Shown in pieces: positions 10,201-21,400 of a stretch of DNA of 64,000 nucleotides (position 1 is the first letter of the stretch; every line of letters starts with the position of its first letter). Source of the DNA: Acridotheres tristis (Eukaryota > Chordata > Aves > Passeriformes > Sturnidae); assembly GCA_037013685.1 (NCBI GenBank), contig CM072899.1, positions 10,086,479-10,150,478 of the forward strand, in the 5' to 3' direction. Position numbers and translations under genes: made by a program. The notes beneath the pieces were generated by a model. It searched no databases, had not been told where the DNA came from, and was given only the letters and a program-made list of their open reading frames with translations.

Positions 10201-12666
10201 GTTCATCCTGCTTTACACTGAAAAAAGCTTAAGGTTGTGATAGGTGTACTTGTGTAGCCTGTTTTACCTAGTAGTCCTTGAAATCTTCCTGTAAATCATG
10301 ATCTTCACAATGCCTTTTTACAATTTATAAAGGTCATGTGCATGACTTTTTAGGAAGTAAGTTGCAAAATGAAAAATAGAAAATGCAATCCTACTTCCTA
10401 ATTCCTTTCTATAATACCACAAATAAGCTTATATTTCTGTGCTACCACAAGGAAGGACTATAAGCTTAGCAGCTTGTGATTTTCTCAATGGTGTTCATGT
10501 AAAAGGTGCTCAGTCAGCAGCTGGAGTTCACCAGCTGAGTGCTCTCTGGCCTTTTAGCAGTTGTCAGATGGTGCTTGATTATGTTGCACTGTTGTGGGCA
10601 TTTGCTGAGTGGTTTAAACAGCTGCAAAAAGTTGAAAAATACTAGCAGGAAACTGGTAAATTATTCCTCACCATCTAAATATTAAAATTGCTTTCTTTTA
10701 GGGGCATCTGGCTCTGGTCAGAGAAAAAGCAAAGGTGGTAAAGTAAGCCCTACCAACTTTTCTTCATCTGCTCCTGGCAGTCGACTGGGTGGTAACATAG
10801 TTCTGCCAAATGGAGGGCTGACAATAAGGGACCCTGCCACTGGAGCCCAGTATGTGCAAATTCAGCTTCTTCAGGTAAGAGCTGAGGAGAAAAAAACATG
10901 CTCAGCTTCTCTGTTATCCAGACTTGCTTTTATGGAAGAATTTGAGTGTTTGTGCAGGTACTACTGCCCCTGGAAGGGGTCTTGAGCTCTGCAGTATTGT
11001 TACATTATTCCATCTCTTATTTACAAAGTAAATGAGTGGATATGAAAATGTTCCTACAAAAAGAAGTTTCAGCCTAAACTGTTCTTTCTCTTACCCGTTG
11101 AAATAAGGCTTAAAATTAAAAAAAAAAAAAAAAGCAAAACAGCCTAATAATTGGTGGGGAGTGATTAGTGGAGCATGGCAGGTAATACATTTTTTGCCAA
11201 GTGTATCTGTATAAGATTCAGAGAAAGGGTAAGTTCCTTCTCTTTTATTCTAACAACTCTGTTGTGGAGATCCCTATGGGCAGAGTTCTCCATGGATCTG
11301 TTTTTTGATGAGCGTACACATTTTTAACTTTCATGTTAAGTGTCAGCTTCATGGAAACATAATGAAACTTGTTGCATGTTTCTAAGTGTTAGATTTGCTG
11401 AAAAAGGAACCATTCCTTCCTGTTCAGATCTTGCCAAAGTTCCAAGTTGATGAGGACAGCATAATACATTATTCACTGAGCTAGGTTCAGATTTAAGTTG
11501 TAGTTTGCTTTCCACATCTTTGTGGAGCTAGGCCTTACTAGTACAGTGCAGTGGCTTTATCAGATATTTTGAGATTGTGAGGCTGAGTGAAATTTGCCAT
11601 ATTTTGCTGAGATATCTGGAGGTTGTGTAATTTCATCATGTTTCTGCATTCACAGGATGATTCCCCAGGAGAGGGAGATCTTCCCTTTCAGCTGAGCTCT
11701 CAGTCTTCCTCGTCACATTCTCAGCTCACAGTGGATTTACCTGTTCACATACTTCAGGTACAGCATGTCAAGCCACTGAGTTTTATTGCCTTGCTTGCAG
11801 GTAAAGACGGTTTACTGTGAGCACTCTCATGTTCTGCCTGATGAAAATACCTTGTTTTCCATTGGCAGTTGAATTCCATTCACAAGGAATAGTAAGCAGA
11901 GAGCTTCACTGCACAATTTATCTTGTGTCTGTTACCGACCTTTGACCCATCAGAAGTGGTTGTTTTTTTCCCTCTGTTACTGAGTAATGAATACCTAAAT
12001 GTTACTAATTTTTTCTGAAATGCCCCACCCTTGTTTTCCTGATCACATCCTGCAGATACTAGGTGGGTTGAGAAAGAGTATCAGAATTGGAATGCTGCAG
12101 GAAGGGGTGGGAAGTGGGAAATAGAATCTTGAACCTAGATTTCAGAGTGGTGGCCTTACGGGAGTGTCAGTTATGTTTAAAAGCCTGGTTGGGGACATCA
12201 TTTTTTATGAACTCTGCAATATATCTATTCCTGCCAAATGTGCTTCTCCTGGATAGAAAATAAACCTTTTTTGTTGAGGAGAGGCACCTTCCCCAAAACC
12301 TAGAAGTACAAGAGGAGTGGGACTGTTGACCATGGTAGAGAGTTAATGGAGGAAAAAGTTATTTTAAATCTGTTTTCATTAGTAATGTTTATCTGAAGTG
12401 TCCATAGAAAAACTGGCAACACTGTTTGGGTGGATCCCTGAAATGGAAAAGCTTTGGGTTTCCTCTGAGCCATTCCAAGCATTTCGCTGGTGTTGGATAA
12501 ATGCCAAGATAATCTTGCTGATAAGCACTGAAACCATCTAGAGGTGAAAGTATTTCATGCTGTCTGTTTGCTTTAACAGGAGCCACACAATTCCACTGAA
12601 GACGATGCAGGTTCTGATAACTCTCAGTTCACTGGAAGCACAATAAATTTACAGGATCTGGAATGA
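3197..12666 (+). CDS. ZXDC: ZXDC, zinc finger X-linked duplicated family member C (10 coding exons)
   Basis: Joined exons 3197-4235, 4731-4883, 5787-5865, 5991-6121, 6710-6880, 7418-8103, 8807-8891, 10702-10874, 11656-11757 and 12580-12666 give 2706 bases, i.e. 901 residues (human ZXDC, by recall, 858). All junctions are GT/AG and phases agree. Residues 1-211 are Pro/Ala/Gly-rich with a run of about 12 prolines near 127-138. Ten C2H2 fingers follow from about 212 to 519, mostly CX4C types. The C-terminal half carries blocks recognisable from human ZXDC (VTIDV-like, TDYRAIQLA, and the ending STINLQDLE). In mammals ZXDC works in the nucleus with ZXDA and CIITA to promote MHC class II transcription; that role is transferred from family knowledge. 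The start at 3197 has A at -3 and G at +4 and aligns with the human start. An intron-bearing ZXDC is the parent form; ZXDA/ZXDB are intronless mammalian copies. Confidence 0.95.
4731..4883 (+). CDS. ZXDC: ZXDC coding exon 2
   Basis: Acceptor tttctccccag. Encodes the rest of finger 5 (CERTFITVSALFSHNRAH) and finger 6 (CNKQYDKACRLKIHMRSH). Donor cacacag|gtattc. Near identical to the human finger residues as I recall them. Confidence 0.95.
5787..5865 (+). CDS. ZXDC: ZXDC coding exon 3
   Basis: Acceptor ttattcaag. Encodes finger 7, with the linker GERPFIC and CGWSFTSMSKLLRH. Donor aaaag|gtaaag, phase 2. Confidence 0.95.
5991..6121 (+). CDS. ZXDC: ZXDC coding exon 4
   Basis: Acceptor cctttgtag. 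Encodes the final histidine of finger 7, finger 8 (CGKSFTRAEHLKGHSITH) and the first cysteine of finger 9. Donor gaag|gtattg. Confidence 0.95.
6710..6880 (+). CDS. ZXDC: ZXDC coding exon 5
   Basis: Acceptor ttctttcag. Encodes the rest of finger 9 (CCAKFSARSSLYIHSKKH) and finger 10 (CNKLFTSKHSMKAHMVKQH). Donor cccag|gtaaag. Confidence 0.95.
7418..8103 (+). CDS. ZXDC: ZXDC coding exon 6
   Basis: Acceptor cttctcttccag. Encodes the Ser/Thr-rich regulatory region, residues about 525-753, with conserved blocks such as SLTPSSELTSPGQSDL and VPELLTPIKAE. It ends in phase 0 at ttttg|gtatgg. Reading on past the donor stays open for 14 codons to a TGA at 8146-8148. Confidence 0.92.
8807..8891 (+). CDS. 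ZXDC: ZXDC coding exon 7
   Basis: Acceptor aaactag after a T-rich tract. Encodes ESCGSARTDYRAIQLAKKKK, a block clearly shared with human ZXDC, then a basic stretch that could serve as a nuclear localisation signal. Donor acag|gtgaga. Confidence 0.93.
10702..10874 (+). CDS. ZXDC: ZXDC coding exon 8
   Basis: Acceptor ctttcttttag. Encodes residues about 782-839, including GQRKSKGGKVSPTNFSSS and the ending VQIQLLQ. The C-terminal part matches human only in blocks. Donor cttcag|gtaaga, phase 0. Confidence 0.9.
11656..11757 (+). CDS. ZXDC: ZXDC coding exon 9
   Basis: Acceptor tgcattcacag. Encodes DDSPGEGDLPFQ followed by a serine-rich run and LTVDLPVHILQ, matching the human QDDPSGEGVLP and LTVDLPVYVLQ blocks. 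Donor ttcag|gtacag, phase 0. Confidence 0.92.
12580..12666 (+). CDS. ZXDC: ZXDC coding exon 10 (terminal)
   Basis: Acceptor ctttaacag. Encodes the last 28 residues, ending FTGSTINLQDLE before TGA at 12664-12666. The human protein ends almost identically (FPGSTINLQDLQ). Confidence 0.93.
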   Translation, partial: EPHNSTEDDAGSDNSQFTGSTINLQDLE

Positions 12667-13162
12667 TGATTACTAAGAACAGTTACTTGAAAACAAATTG
12701 GGCAATCATGACAGAGTGAGGTTACTGTGTGGGTCTTTTTCCAAGGAAAATATGAAAAGTAGGAGAACTGAAGTATGGTTGCACTCTTTGTGATTTCCTT
12801 AAGACAGTTGCAGCTGAAAGATTTTCTTTCAAAATGTAAATCCCACTTGATGTGCCTGTGTAAGATACCCTGTCTGCCTGGTGGTTGGGAGGCTGAGGCA
12901 GACTGCTGTACAGTGTTGTTTCAGGGAGAAGTACTTTATTACACTTCAAACTGAGGTAATATTTACTGTTTTCACAGGAAAGCAAGTATTCTACAGCTAA
13001 CAAGTGCAAATTTATAATCCTGCCTACGACAGTTAAAACTTTCCTTTCATTGGTCTCCTGGAGCCAGTGGCATCAAGGAATTAAGAGCTAAATTTTGCAA
13101 GTGTTTACCACATACACACACAGAAAAAATTGTTTCGGCCCCTGTGTTTGGCAGAAAACCAG

Positions 13163-13168
13163 AATAAA
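13163..13168 (+). terminator. ZXDC: Candidate proximal poly(A) signal of ZXDC
   Basis: A perfect AATAAA about 500 bases after the stop codon. It would give a short 3'UTR. Use is inferred, not shown. Confidence 0.4.
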
Positions 13169-14737
13169 GTGTCACATGTAACAAAATTAATGTTCTATTC
13201 CATGAAAATGAGATGCTCTAAAATCTTTGTTTTAGAAAACTAGATTCTAAATGTTAACTTAGCTGTGAATCAGTTTGTAGCTCATGTTGAGTTTCTCCCT
13301 TTCCTTGCTCCTGCATCCCAAATACTTTGCTGAATTCTTCCAGCAAAACTTGAAAAAGAAAACTGCAATAGAACTGTACTCACTGTAAGTGATTAGCTAA
13401 GAGTCCAACAGCATCTGAGAGAGGTTTGTTTTATCTTTGTGTTCCCTTTTTTGGGAGGAATGTTGACCGTCATGTAAATTAAAGCACCTTGATTTTTATC
13501 TCATCTATAAACCGCTGCCAAGTTACCTGTGAACTGGTCACTACCTTTTTATTTAGGGTTGTTTGATGTTTTTGTTTTGTTAATTGGACACTGTTAACAT
13601 GTGTTCTTCATTGCTATCCCAGAGTGTCACATGCACCTGGGGTTTCTGGCTGGTTTACAAAATATGCAGTTGTCAGAGTATTTTGTGAGGGGGAAACAGT
13701 TGTTGCCCAGGAAGATTTGCCCCTGAAAAACGGCAGTTTCTCTTGGGGGTGGGGGGAGAGGTTGTATGTACTCTACTTACCTGGATTGCAGACACCTAAA
13801 TAAGTATAGGGTTGTATAGGGAAAAAAACCACCTTTGGTTATGTTTTAAGATAGTAATTTAAATGTTTCCTATGGTGATGTTCTGAATGCCTGTAAAAGT
13901 ATGTATAGGAGTTTGATAAAAGGCTGTTTGTACTTTTTTTTTTATTCTCAGTGAGGTGTATGTATGCACGTATGTGTATTTTCTTTTTTTTTACAAAATA
14001 AGATATGTCACGGAGGAGAACGTTGTGATCTTTTTAATCTTGCACATATTTATTTATTTTACAGTTATACTGATGTTAAATTCACATGAGGTCGTTCAGA
14101 AATGCTTTTACTTCCTGTGCCTTTTGAACTATGTATGTGTCCATATAAATGCTTTTTGACTGCAGACTTGGGGAGGAAAAAAGCATACAGGTTACAATGA
14201 ACTTCAGCTTCTGATTTGTAGGCAGTATTCTATGTCTGGTTGAACCAGCTTTATTTTTCTATCTTTAGCCTAACTGAGCACTGAGGTCTCTCTGTTCCTC
14301 TCACTCTGAGTTTACAGCTTACATCCAGGGAAAGTCTGAACCCTCTCAGGCTGGGTTTTCAAACCAGTTGGTAGCTGAGGTCTACCTGATGGCTGTGACT
14401 GCAGCATGGAGCCCACTCCTGAGAGGTGGAAAGATTGAGGAGGGATTGTGCTGAAGGGTCTTGCTCTCCCTGGAAGCTGAGACACCTCGAGCTCCCAATG
14501 CCTGCATTATTCTGTTCTCAAGGACCATACCAGTTTGTAATCCATTAAAATGGCCAAGGAACACTCCATCTTTTTATGGGACTTGCAACCAAATCTTTCT
14601 ACTTCTGAAAATGTACCTCACTCAGCTTTGTAAGTGAATGTAAAGTGTTAACCTCTTGAGGGTGGGAACTTGGATCACTTGGCTTGGGCTCCATTGCTGG
14701 CAATGGATACCTGAAGAACTGCTGGTGCAAAAGGGTT

Positions 14738-14743
14738 AATAAA
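14738..14743 (+). terminator. ZXDC: Candidate distal poly(A) signal of ZXDC
   Basis: A perfect AATAAA followed closely by a run of T (about 14745-14754), the usual layout of signal plus U-rich downstream element. It would give a 3'UTR of about 2.1 kb ending roughly 350 bases from the converging CFAP100 transcript end. Confidence 0.5.
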
Positions 14744-15123
14744 GCTTTTTTTTTAATGGTCAGTTTGTCACTGGGTATTGTTCTTTGCATGGATGCATCT
14801 GACACAAAGTTAATTACTGGCAGCTTGATTTCTGCAGAGAGTTTGTGTTTTTCCTTCGTTTGCATCTTCTCCACTGTAGTGGGGTGAAGTCTATAATGCT
14901 TTGGATTGGAGCATAGACCTTGCTTTTTATAGTCCTTCAGAAGACCTGTGATTATCATAAATTTCTATGAGGTACCTGGCTTAGTTGTGCCTTAACAAAG
15001 ATGGTCACCTAGGACTGTTACAGATCTCACTGCTCAGGTTTGTATGGATAGTGCTATTGACATCAAAAACTGAATGAGAACAGCATTGGTGCTTAGCAGG
15101 AGTTTGAGAAGCAAAATGAGATA

Positions 15124-15133
15124 TTTATTTATT
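15124..15133 (-). terminator. CFAP100: Candidate poly(A) signal of CFAP100
   Basis: On the minus strand this is two overlapping AATAAA hexamers, about 215 bases after the CFAP100 stop codon. This is the first canonical signal downstream of the terminal exon. Confidence 0.5.
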
Positions 15134-15347
15134 TTCTTAGGCAAAATACCAAAGGAAGGGGAAGAAGTTTGCAAACTCTCCCTGGAATCTTCAGGTGGGA
15201 GAAGAAGGAAATTTCATGGGACAGTTAATTTCAGCTGTGCAAAGACTGACAGAATGTAAATCTAGAAGACTTCTAGAACGGCATCAGCCCTATGAGCTAT
15301 GGTTAAGGCTGTGCCATCAGGAGAAATAATACAATTATTCTTCCTTC

Positions 15348-15413
15348 TTATTTATTTCCTTGGTTGTTCTTCCTGGCAGGTGGTTTGGAAGGCGAGGCCA
15401 TTTTCTTGTAGTT
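15348..15413 (-). CDS. CFAP100: CFAP100 terminal coding exon
   Basis: Acceptor ttcctcctctgcag. In phase 0 it codes NYKKMASPSKPPARKNNQGN plus K and stops at TAA (15350-15348). The SKPPARK motif corresponds to human SRPPAHRIK; the acidic human C-terminus is absent. A different reading frame through the same bases is longer but does not fit the splice phase. Confidence 0.75.
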   Translation of the reverse strand, partial: NYKKMASPSKPPARKNNQGNK

Positions 15414-18400
15414 CTGCAGAGGAGGAAGAGGTGTGCATCAGTGCTCGGTAGGGTGTCTGACCAGGCAGCTAAAGCTGCTCTGTGCTCAGGCTGGGAGGGG
15501 CTGTGGCCCTTGTCCTGTGCTCTAGGCAGGCTGCAGGGAGTCTGCTGACTGTGCTTCTGAATTGGGAAGTCCATGTGAAGCACCTGAAGGATGTGCGTGT
15601 GCTCCTGTTTCAGCTTCTATAGTTCACCATTGTACCTACAACTGCTTTCTGACTAAAGCCTCATTAGTCCTGAGTCAGGAAGAGGAGGGAAAGTTGGAGA
15701 TCCAAAGAAATATCAGTGGGAGGCTGCAGAACCCTCTGTTTTCTCTTGGATAAAGGGGCAGGGACTCATGACCTGTGCTGTCATGGGGTCTCCTCAGGGC
15801 TGTGTTGACCTGGGGAAGCTGCAGCAGCAGCCAAGGCAGAAGCTCTGCACTCTCAGGGGGTCAGAGCTCAGTTTGGGAGGATGTGGAACATGTCAGAAAA
15901 GCTGTGGTTAGATGGTATGGCTGAGCTGATCTAGGGCCTCGCTGCTGTTATCAGGAGTGTCCTTCTGCTGCCCAGTTCCTCATTTGCCAAATTTCCTGCT
16001 TGGTTTAATACAACTAAGTTAATGAGTTGAAATGAGCCTACTGAGAAATGGCAAGTAGTGGAGGGGGTCACGTGGTTGAGAGAAGGATGATGGAAGGACC
16101 CTGAGCTGGAATAATGTGCACTGTGACTGTCTTCCCAGCAGTGGCTTAAGTTACATCACTCCTGTAAATCGGGCTACCCCTGGCTGTAGGTGCCATCCCC
16201 GCACAGCTGCAGAGGCCCCTTAATAACACTTTTCTCTGAAACACTTCATATTCAGGTACCCCCAGCTTCTGAGGTTGAGGTGAGGTGTTTCCACAGACCA
16301 CCGTACTCACCTTTTTTTCTTCAGGTACCTGTGATCTTTCCATGTCCCTTTTCAATCCTTCATCCTGCTGCTGCTTTGCTTGTTTCAGCTTTTCCTCTCT
16401 GAGCCTTTTGAAGAGAGAGAATAAAGGATGGGTTAAACCCAGCATGCAGCTGCACCAGCTGTGCTTTTGACACACAGCACCAACATCTAACATTACATCT
16501 TACATCACACCTTACATCTAACCACTGCAGCACACGATTTGGGCATACCTGCTGCTGGAGTTGGTTGCTGTGAAGGGGGTAATAGGGAAGCACTGCATGC
16601 AGTTGGTCCTACTCTTTCTGGAGTAATGGGTGGAAAATCATGCCAGGCTTTGACACAGCTGTTGGGCAGCTGTTCTGTTACAGATAAGCTCTGCTCCCCC
16701 TTCAGCAGGTGCCTTACACCCTGCACTGGAGCAGGATGCTCGCCAGCTGTGGGGAGGAATGGTGCTTTTTGTATCCTCTCTTGTATCCCCAGTTCTCAGC
16801 AGGGTAACCAGGTCTGTGACAGGTGTGAGCAGCAGGGAACACCCATGGAGCTGCACTTGGCCCAAAGGGGCACAGTGGAGCCAACACTTGTTCCTGTTCC
16901 CTATGAAAATGAAGTGCTGGAACAGAAATGGGCTCAAGCTGTGGAACACTGGTGCAGAGAAACTGCAGTCTTAACTTTGTAAACTTGAGGAAAATGTTTA
17001 ATGTTCTATGTAGGTTTTTTTGTTTGTTTTTTGTTTGTTTTTGTTTTAATTTTTATTTGGGGGTAGGATGTGTGGTATCTTTCTTGAATTATTCTTCTCC
17101 ATCCCTAGCGTAGAATAAATGAGTGTCTTACTTATTTTGCAATGTAACAGTGCAAACCCATTCACAGAACATCAGGAAGAAGCACCATACCTTTTCTACT
17201 GCACAGCTGAATAAGGATTCAGAGAAAGAGAATAAGCAGAAGTGAAATGTCGCTGTCTGGCTTTGAATCCTCCTGCTAATCTGTCTCATTCACTTGAGGA
17301 TGGCCAGATACAGTCATCAGCTCAGTTATCTTTTATTTGTGAGGTGAAATTTTGTGTAAGTGGGCCTACAGGAATGTGTCTCATCTTGGGACTTACACTG
17401 ATTGTGTTAATTGCTACTATTTAATCTAGTAATAAAAGTTAAACTTAAAAGTTTTGTGGAATAAACATTTCAAAGCCGGAGTTGTTGACAAATGCCCTTA
17501 TGTACATATTAAAGTCTGACAAAATATCAGGTCAAGGCAGACTGTGTTAACTTGAGATGTAATTTTCTATTTATTCAGTTTAAATTTTGTGACTGTAAAT
17601 TGTTTTATTAAAGTGACGATTCTCATCATAGAATCAGTTTTTGTTTGTAGGTTTAGTGGTTTTTATGCTAAATTTTTCTACTTTTAGTAGAAGACTTTTT
17701 CTACTTTTACTTTAGTTTGCAGGTCTTTTCTAATGTAGCTGTGGGCTGCTGCTCACTGACGAGGAGATGCATCTACTATGAATGTAGAACCTTTACAGAA
17801 GTAAAATTGGATGGATTGCTCACATGATTTCAGATTGTTACTACAGTTTTTTTGGGTTGATTTGGCTCTTTCAGCTGTCAGCACTTAAAATAGAGATGCT
17901 TTCCAGAAGAGGGTCTTGCCTTACCTTGCCCTCTGTTCCTTTCTTATGGCTTTCACAGCCTTTTCTATCTTTGCAGGTGGGATTCTCTCCACACTGTCCA
18001 GTAAATCGTTGAGCTTTTTTTCTATCACCTTTAACATCTCTACTGTTGGCAGGTTTGTCTCATTGTCTCCAGTGCAGTTGGAATAGACTTCCAGCACCTT
18101 CTTGTTCAGGCTTGTGAGCATTTTGTCCTAGAGGTGACAGGAGATATGGGGAGTGGCAGAGCTGGGTTCTGCCAAGTAGAGCCATAATATCCCTCCAAAA
18201 CCAAAGGAAATCCATAAAGGAAACACTTTAATCCCCTCAATAAGACTCAATTTCTCGTTTCCTGGTTGGCTAATGGCAATGGCAGGGACAGATGGCTGAA
18301 TTGAGCCATTCTCCTGTTGCCATCTTCCCAGCTTGGCTGTGACCTGGGTCAGGTGGCAGCTGCCCAGCTGTCCCTGTGAGCCCTGCTCCCACCTCGCAGC

Positions 18401-21400
18401 AGCCGCATGGAGCACACACGTTTGCCTCAGCAGTGCCCCAAACCAGCCTTGCTGTGGCTCCATGGCTGGGACACAGCCCTGCTCCCTCCTCAGTCCAGCC
18501 CTGTCTGCTCTGCTCCCGGGATGGATGTGGCTGTGGACAGGAACCACTTGTGCACATGTGAACCCCCCTTGCCTGGATCCCAACACGTACCTGGTCATCA
18601 CCCTCGTGCTCTCCAGAGGAAAAGCGCTGAACTTTGAGCTTCAGGTCGGCTACTTTCTCCTCTTCCTTGGCAACAGAGTCTCGGAGGGTGTTCACCTGCT
18701 CTTTCAGCTCTGCCAGCTCCTTCTCCCTAGAGGAGACACAGAGGGAGGAGGTATTTGGAAAGGGCATCTCTGGAGCACACAGCTCTGCTCTCCGCAGCCC
18801 GGGCTGGTCCCTCCTGCTGCCGGCAGGTGGAGGTAACACTGCAGCCTTTCCTGGGAACTTGCACCCACGGCCCTGAAGGCACAGGGAACTTTGAGTTTGG
18901 TTGTTTTTGAAAAGCAGTTACTGTGCTGGTGTGGGGGAGGGAGAAGTACCATAGCTAAACATTCAAGGTTTTTTAGTAAGTCAGTGGGGGATCCAGATTA
19001 CCTTTAAAACTTCCACAAGGAAATAAGCTACATTTTAAATGGGAATATATATGTCTAACTGCCATTGAAATTGTATATTACAAGGACTAGGAAGGTTTTA
19101 CACTGAGTCAGCATTGGTGCTGCTCTGCATCACTCCAGGAACTGCCTTGTTCCTTTCTTTGGTCTTCCTTCATGAGAATTACACTACACTTATATTGACT
19201 CCAGGACGTTTAATGCATCATTCCCTAGCCTGTGCCTTGAGGACTAAGGAATTGGTCCCAAGCTCAAGTCTTATCCCCTAAATAAGGCATATATGGGACA
19301 CTTTCCTAGGAGCTCCCAAAGACCCTGCTGTGTGAACAGCATTACGTGTGCTCTGTGGTGTGTGCCTGACACTGAGGTGTCTGTAGGGCAGAGGGGTCAC
19401 TTGAGTCTGAAAGCTGGACCACAGAGACCCCTTCCATCCCTTGCAGGGTCACACTTACATGCTGCCACGTGTGGTGATGAAAGACTGCTGGACCTTGTTC
19501 CAACTCTCTGCAATATCCTGGGAGTTCAGGACGAAGGACAAGTTCTCATCCAACATCTCCGTGAAAGTAATCAGTAATTGTTCAGGATGAGTAAAATAGA
19601 GCTCAGGCTCCTAGAGTGGGAAACGTGTGGTGAATTTTTTTCCTCCTCTGGCTTCTGTTCCACTGAGCTACGTGGAGGTTGGTCTGCACCAGGCCTGGCT
19701 ATTCAAACATTCTCCCATCTGGAGAGGTCCATGTTTGTCCATGTACAGACATACAGGAACATCCTTCCTGATATGTGTGTGGCTTTACTCTGCCTCAACA
19801 GCTCACCCCCAAAACAAATTGTATTTTGGGGGGTAAAAGGTATTGCAAACATCTGTGAGTAAGAAAACTTCCATTTCAGACATCAGTCAGTAACTGCACT
19901 AATTTAAAAATCTTTCATTTTATGATGTCATATCTCACTGTAGGATGGCAAGCTTAGAGATGATAGTAGGTTTTTGGAAACTGAAGGAGGAAAGTTAAAC
20001 TAAGGTATTTATAATATGTGTTGCCAAAACGTGAACATTTACGAATGTATAAACATATAATTTGTAACTACAGTAATTCCTCAATACTGTAACTAATGGT
20101 TAGAAGGTGTAATATCAATAAATGACACAGGACAAACAGAAAATGCAAATATTTCAGCATAAGACTTCTGACCTCATCTTCATCCGAGCTGATTTCACTG
20201 TCGGCATCCTCCAGTGAACTTCTGAAAAAGCATTTTGTGTGTTAGGCCCTTAGAGAAATGACAGCTCAGAGGAGATCTCGTTAGTGACATGTGAACATTG
20301 TTACTGTTCACTGCCACTCTTTACTCCTGAACAGTCCTCTGCACCTTCCCACCTTTGCCTCCCTGCAGCTGTGGGATATTTAGGGCTCAGCAGGGTCTAG
20401 GGGTCTCACAAACAAGCAGCACAGGAGCTACTTCTGTCCATGAGCAAGCTGCCTTTTGTGCTGCTCTGGGTGTGCTGGCCAGTGGGGCTTGAGCATGGCA
20501 CAAGAGCCCAAACTGAGGGTGTTGATCCAGATGCATTCAAACTCACTTCGTTTAATGCTTCTTCCTCTACATAAGAGCTGGAAGAGGGGGAAGTGGTGCC
20601 TTGCTGCTGTTGGCAGCTCAGTCTCCTCATCACTTGTACCTGTCACCCTGTGCCATGAAGGGTTAAAAACCTCTGTTTGCATCGTCTTAGTGACAGCCCG
20701 ACTTGGGGCAGGCTCTCAGCAGAGGGTGTGAGGATGGAGCTCACTTGCAGCAGGCATGTAGGTAGTGACTTGCACACCTGACAGATTTCTGCTGTGAATT
20801 TGTTCCAATAAGCTCCAGACCTTGGAGTGCCCAGCAAAGGTGAGCAGTGGGATTCCCCTGAGCTGATTCCCAGTCAGCTGAGTGCTCTTTACAGTCCTTA
20901 AGTTCATTGTTTGCATCTCTGGTACTTACAGTTCTCTTGATGAAAGAGGCTTCAGGAATTGTTTAAGCTGGGGGCTGACATCACGTGACCTGAAATCCAA
21001 ACTTTCTGAGAACATCAGGGAACTTGGTATATCCGTGAAACTGAAGCTGTGAGCAGTGTTTGTCCTGGCTGTTGGATCCTGGTCTGGAGACAAGAGGAGA
21101 GCTCCACTGAGAGCCTGGGGCTGGCCCAGGGAGGAGCAGCAGCCCTTTCCTGGCACTCACCCTGCTCTGCAGTGGAGGGATGTGAAGCACTTCCTTCCTT
21201 AACTCTGGATTCTGTGTTCACATCCTTTTCTTTTTTGCACCTTTTTCTGTGCTTCTCCTGCCACTCTCTTGGTGATAGCTGGTAGAGGATGTCCCTGTAC
21301 ATCTTGTACTCCTGCAGAGTGTCCTCGAATCTGGAGATATCACTGGGTTGAGAGAAGGGGACAAAGTTTGTTAGCATGGAGGGAAGCTCCTATTTGAATA

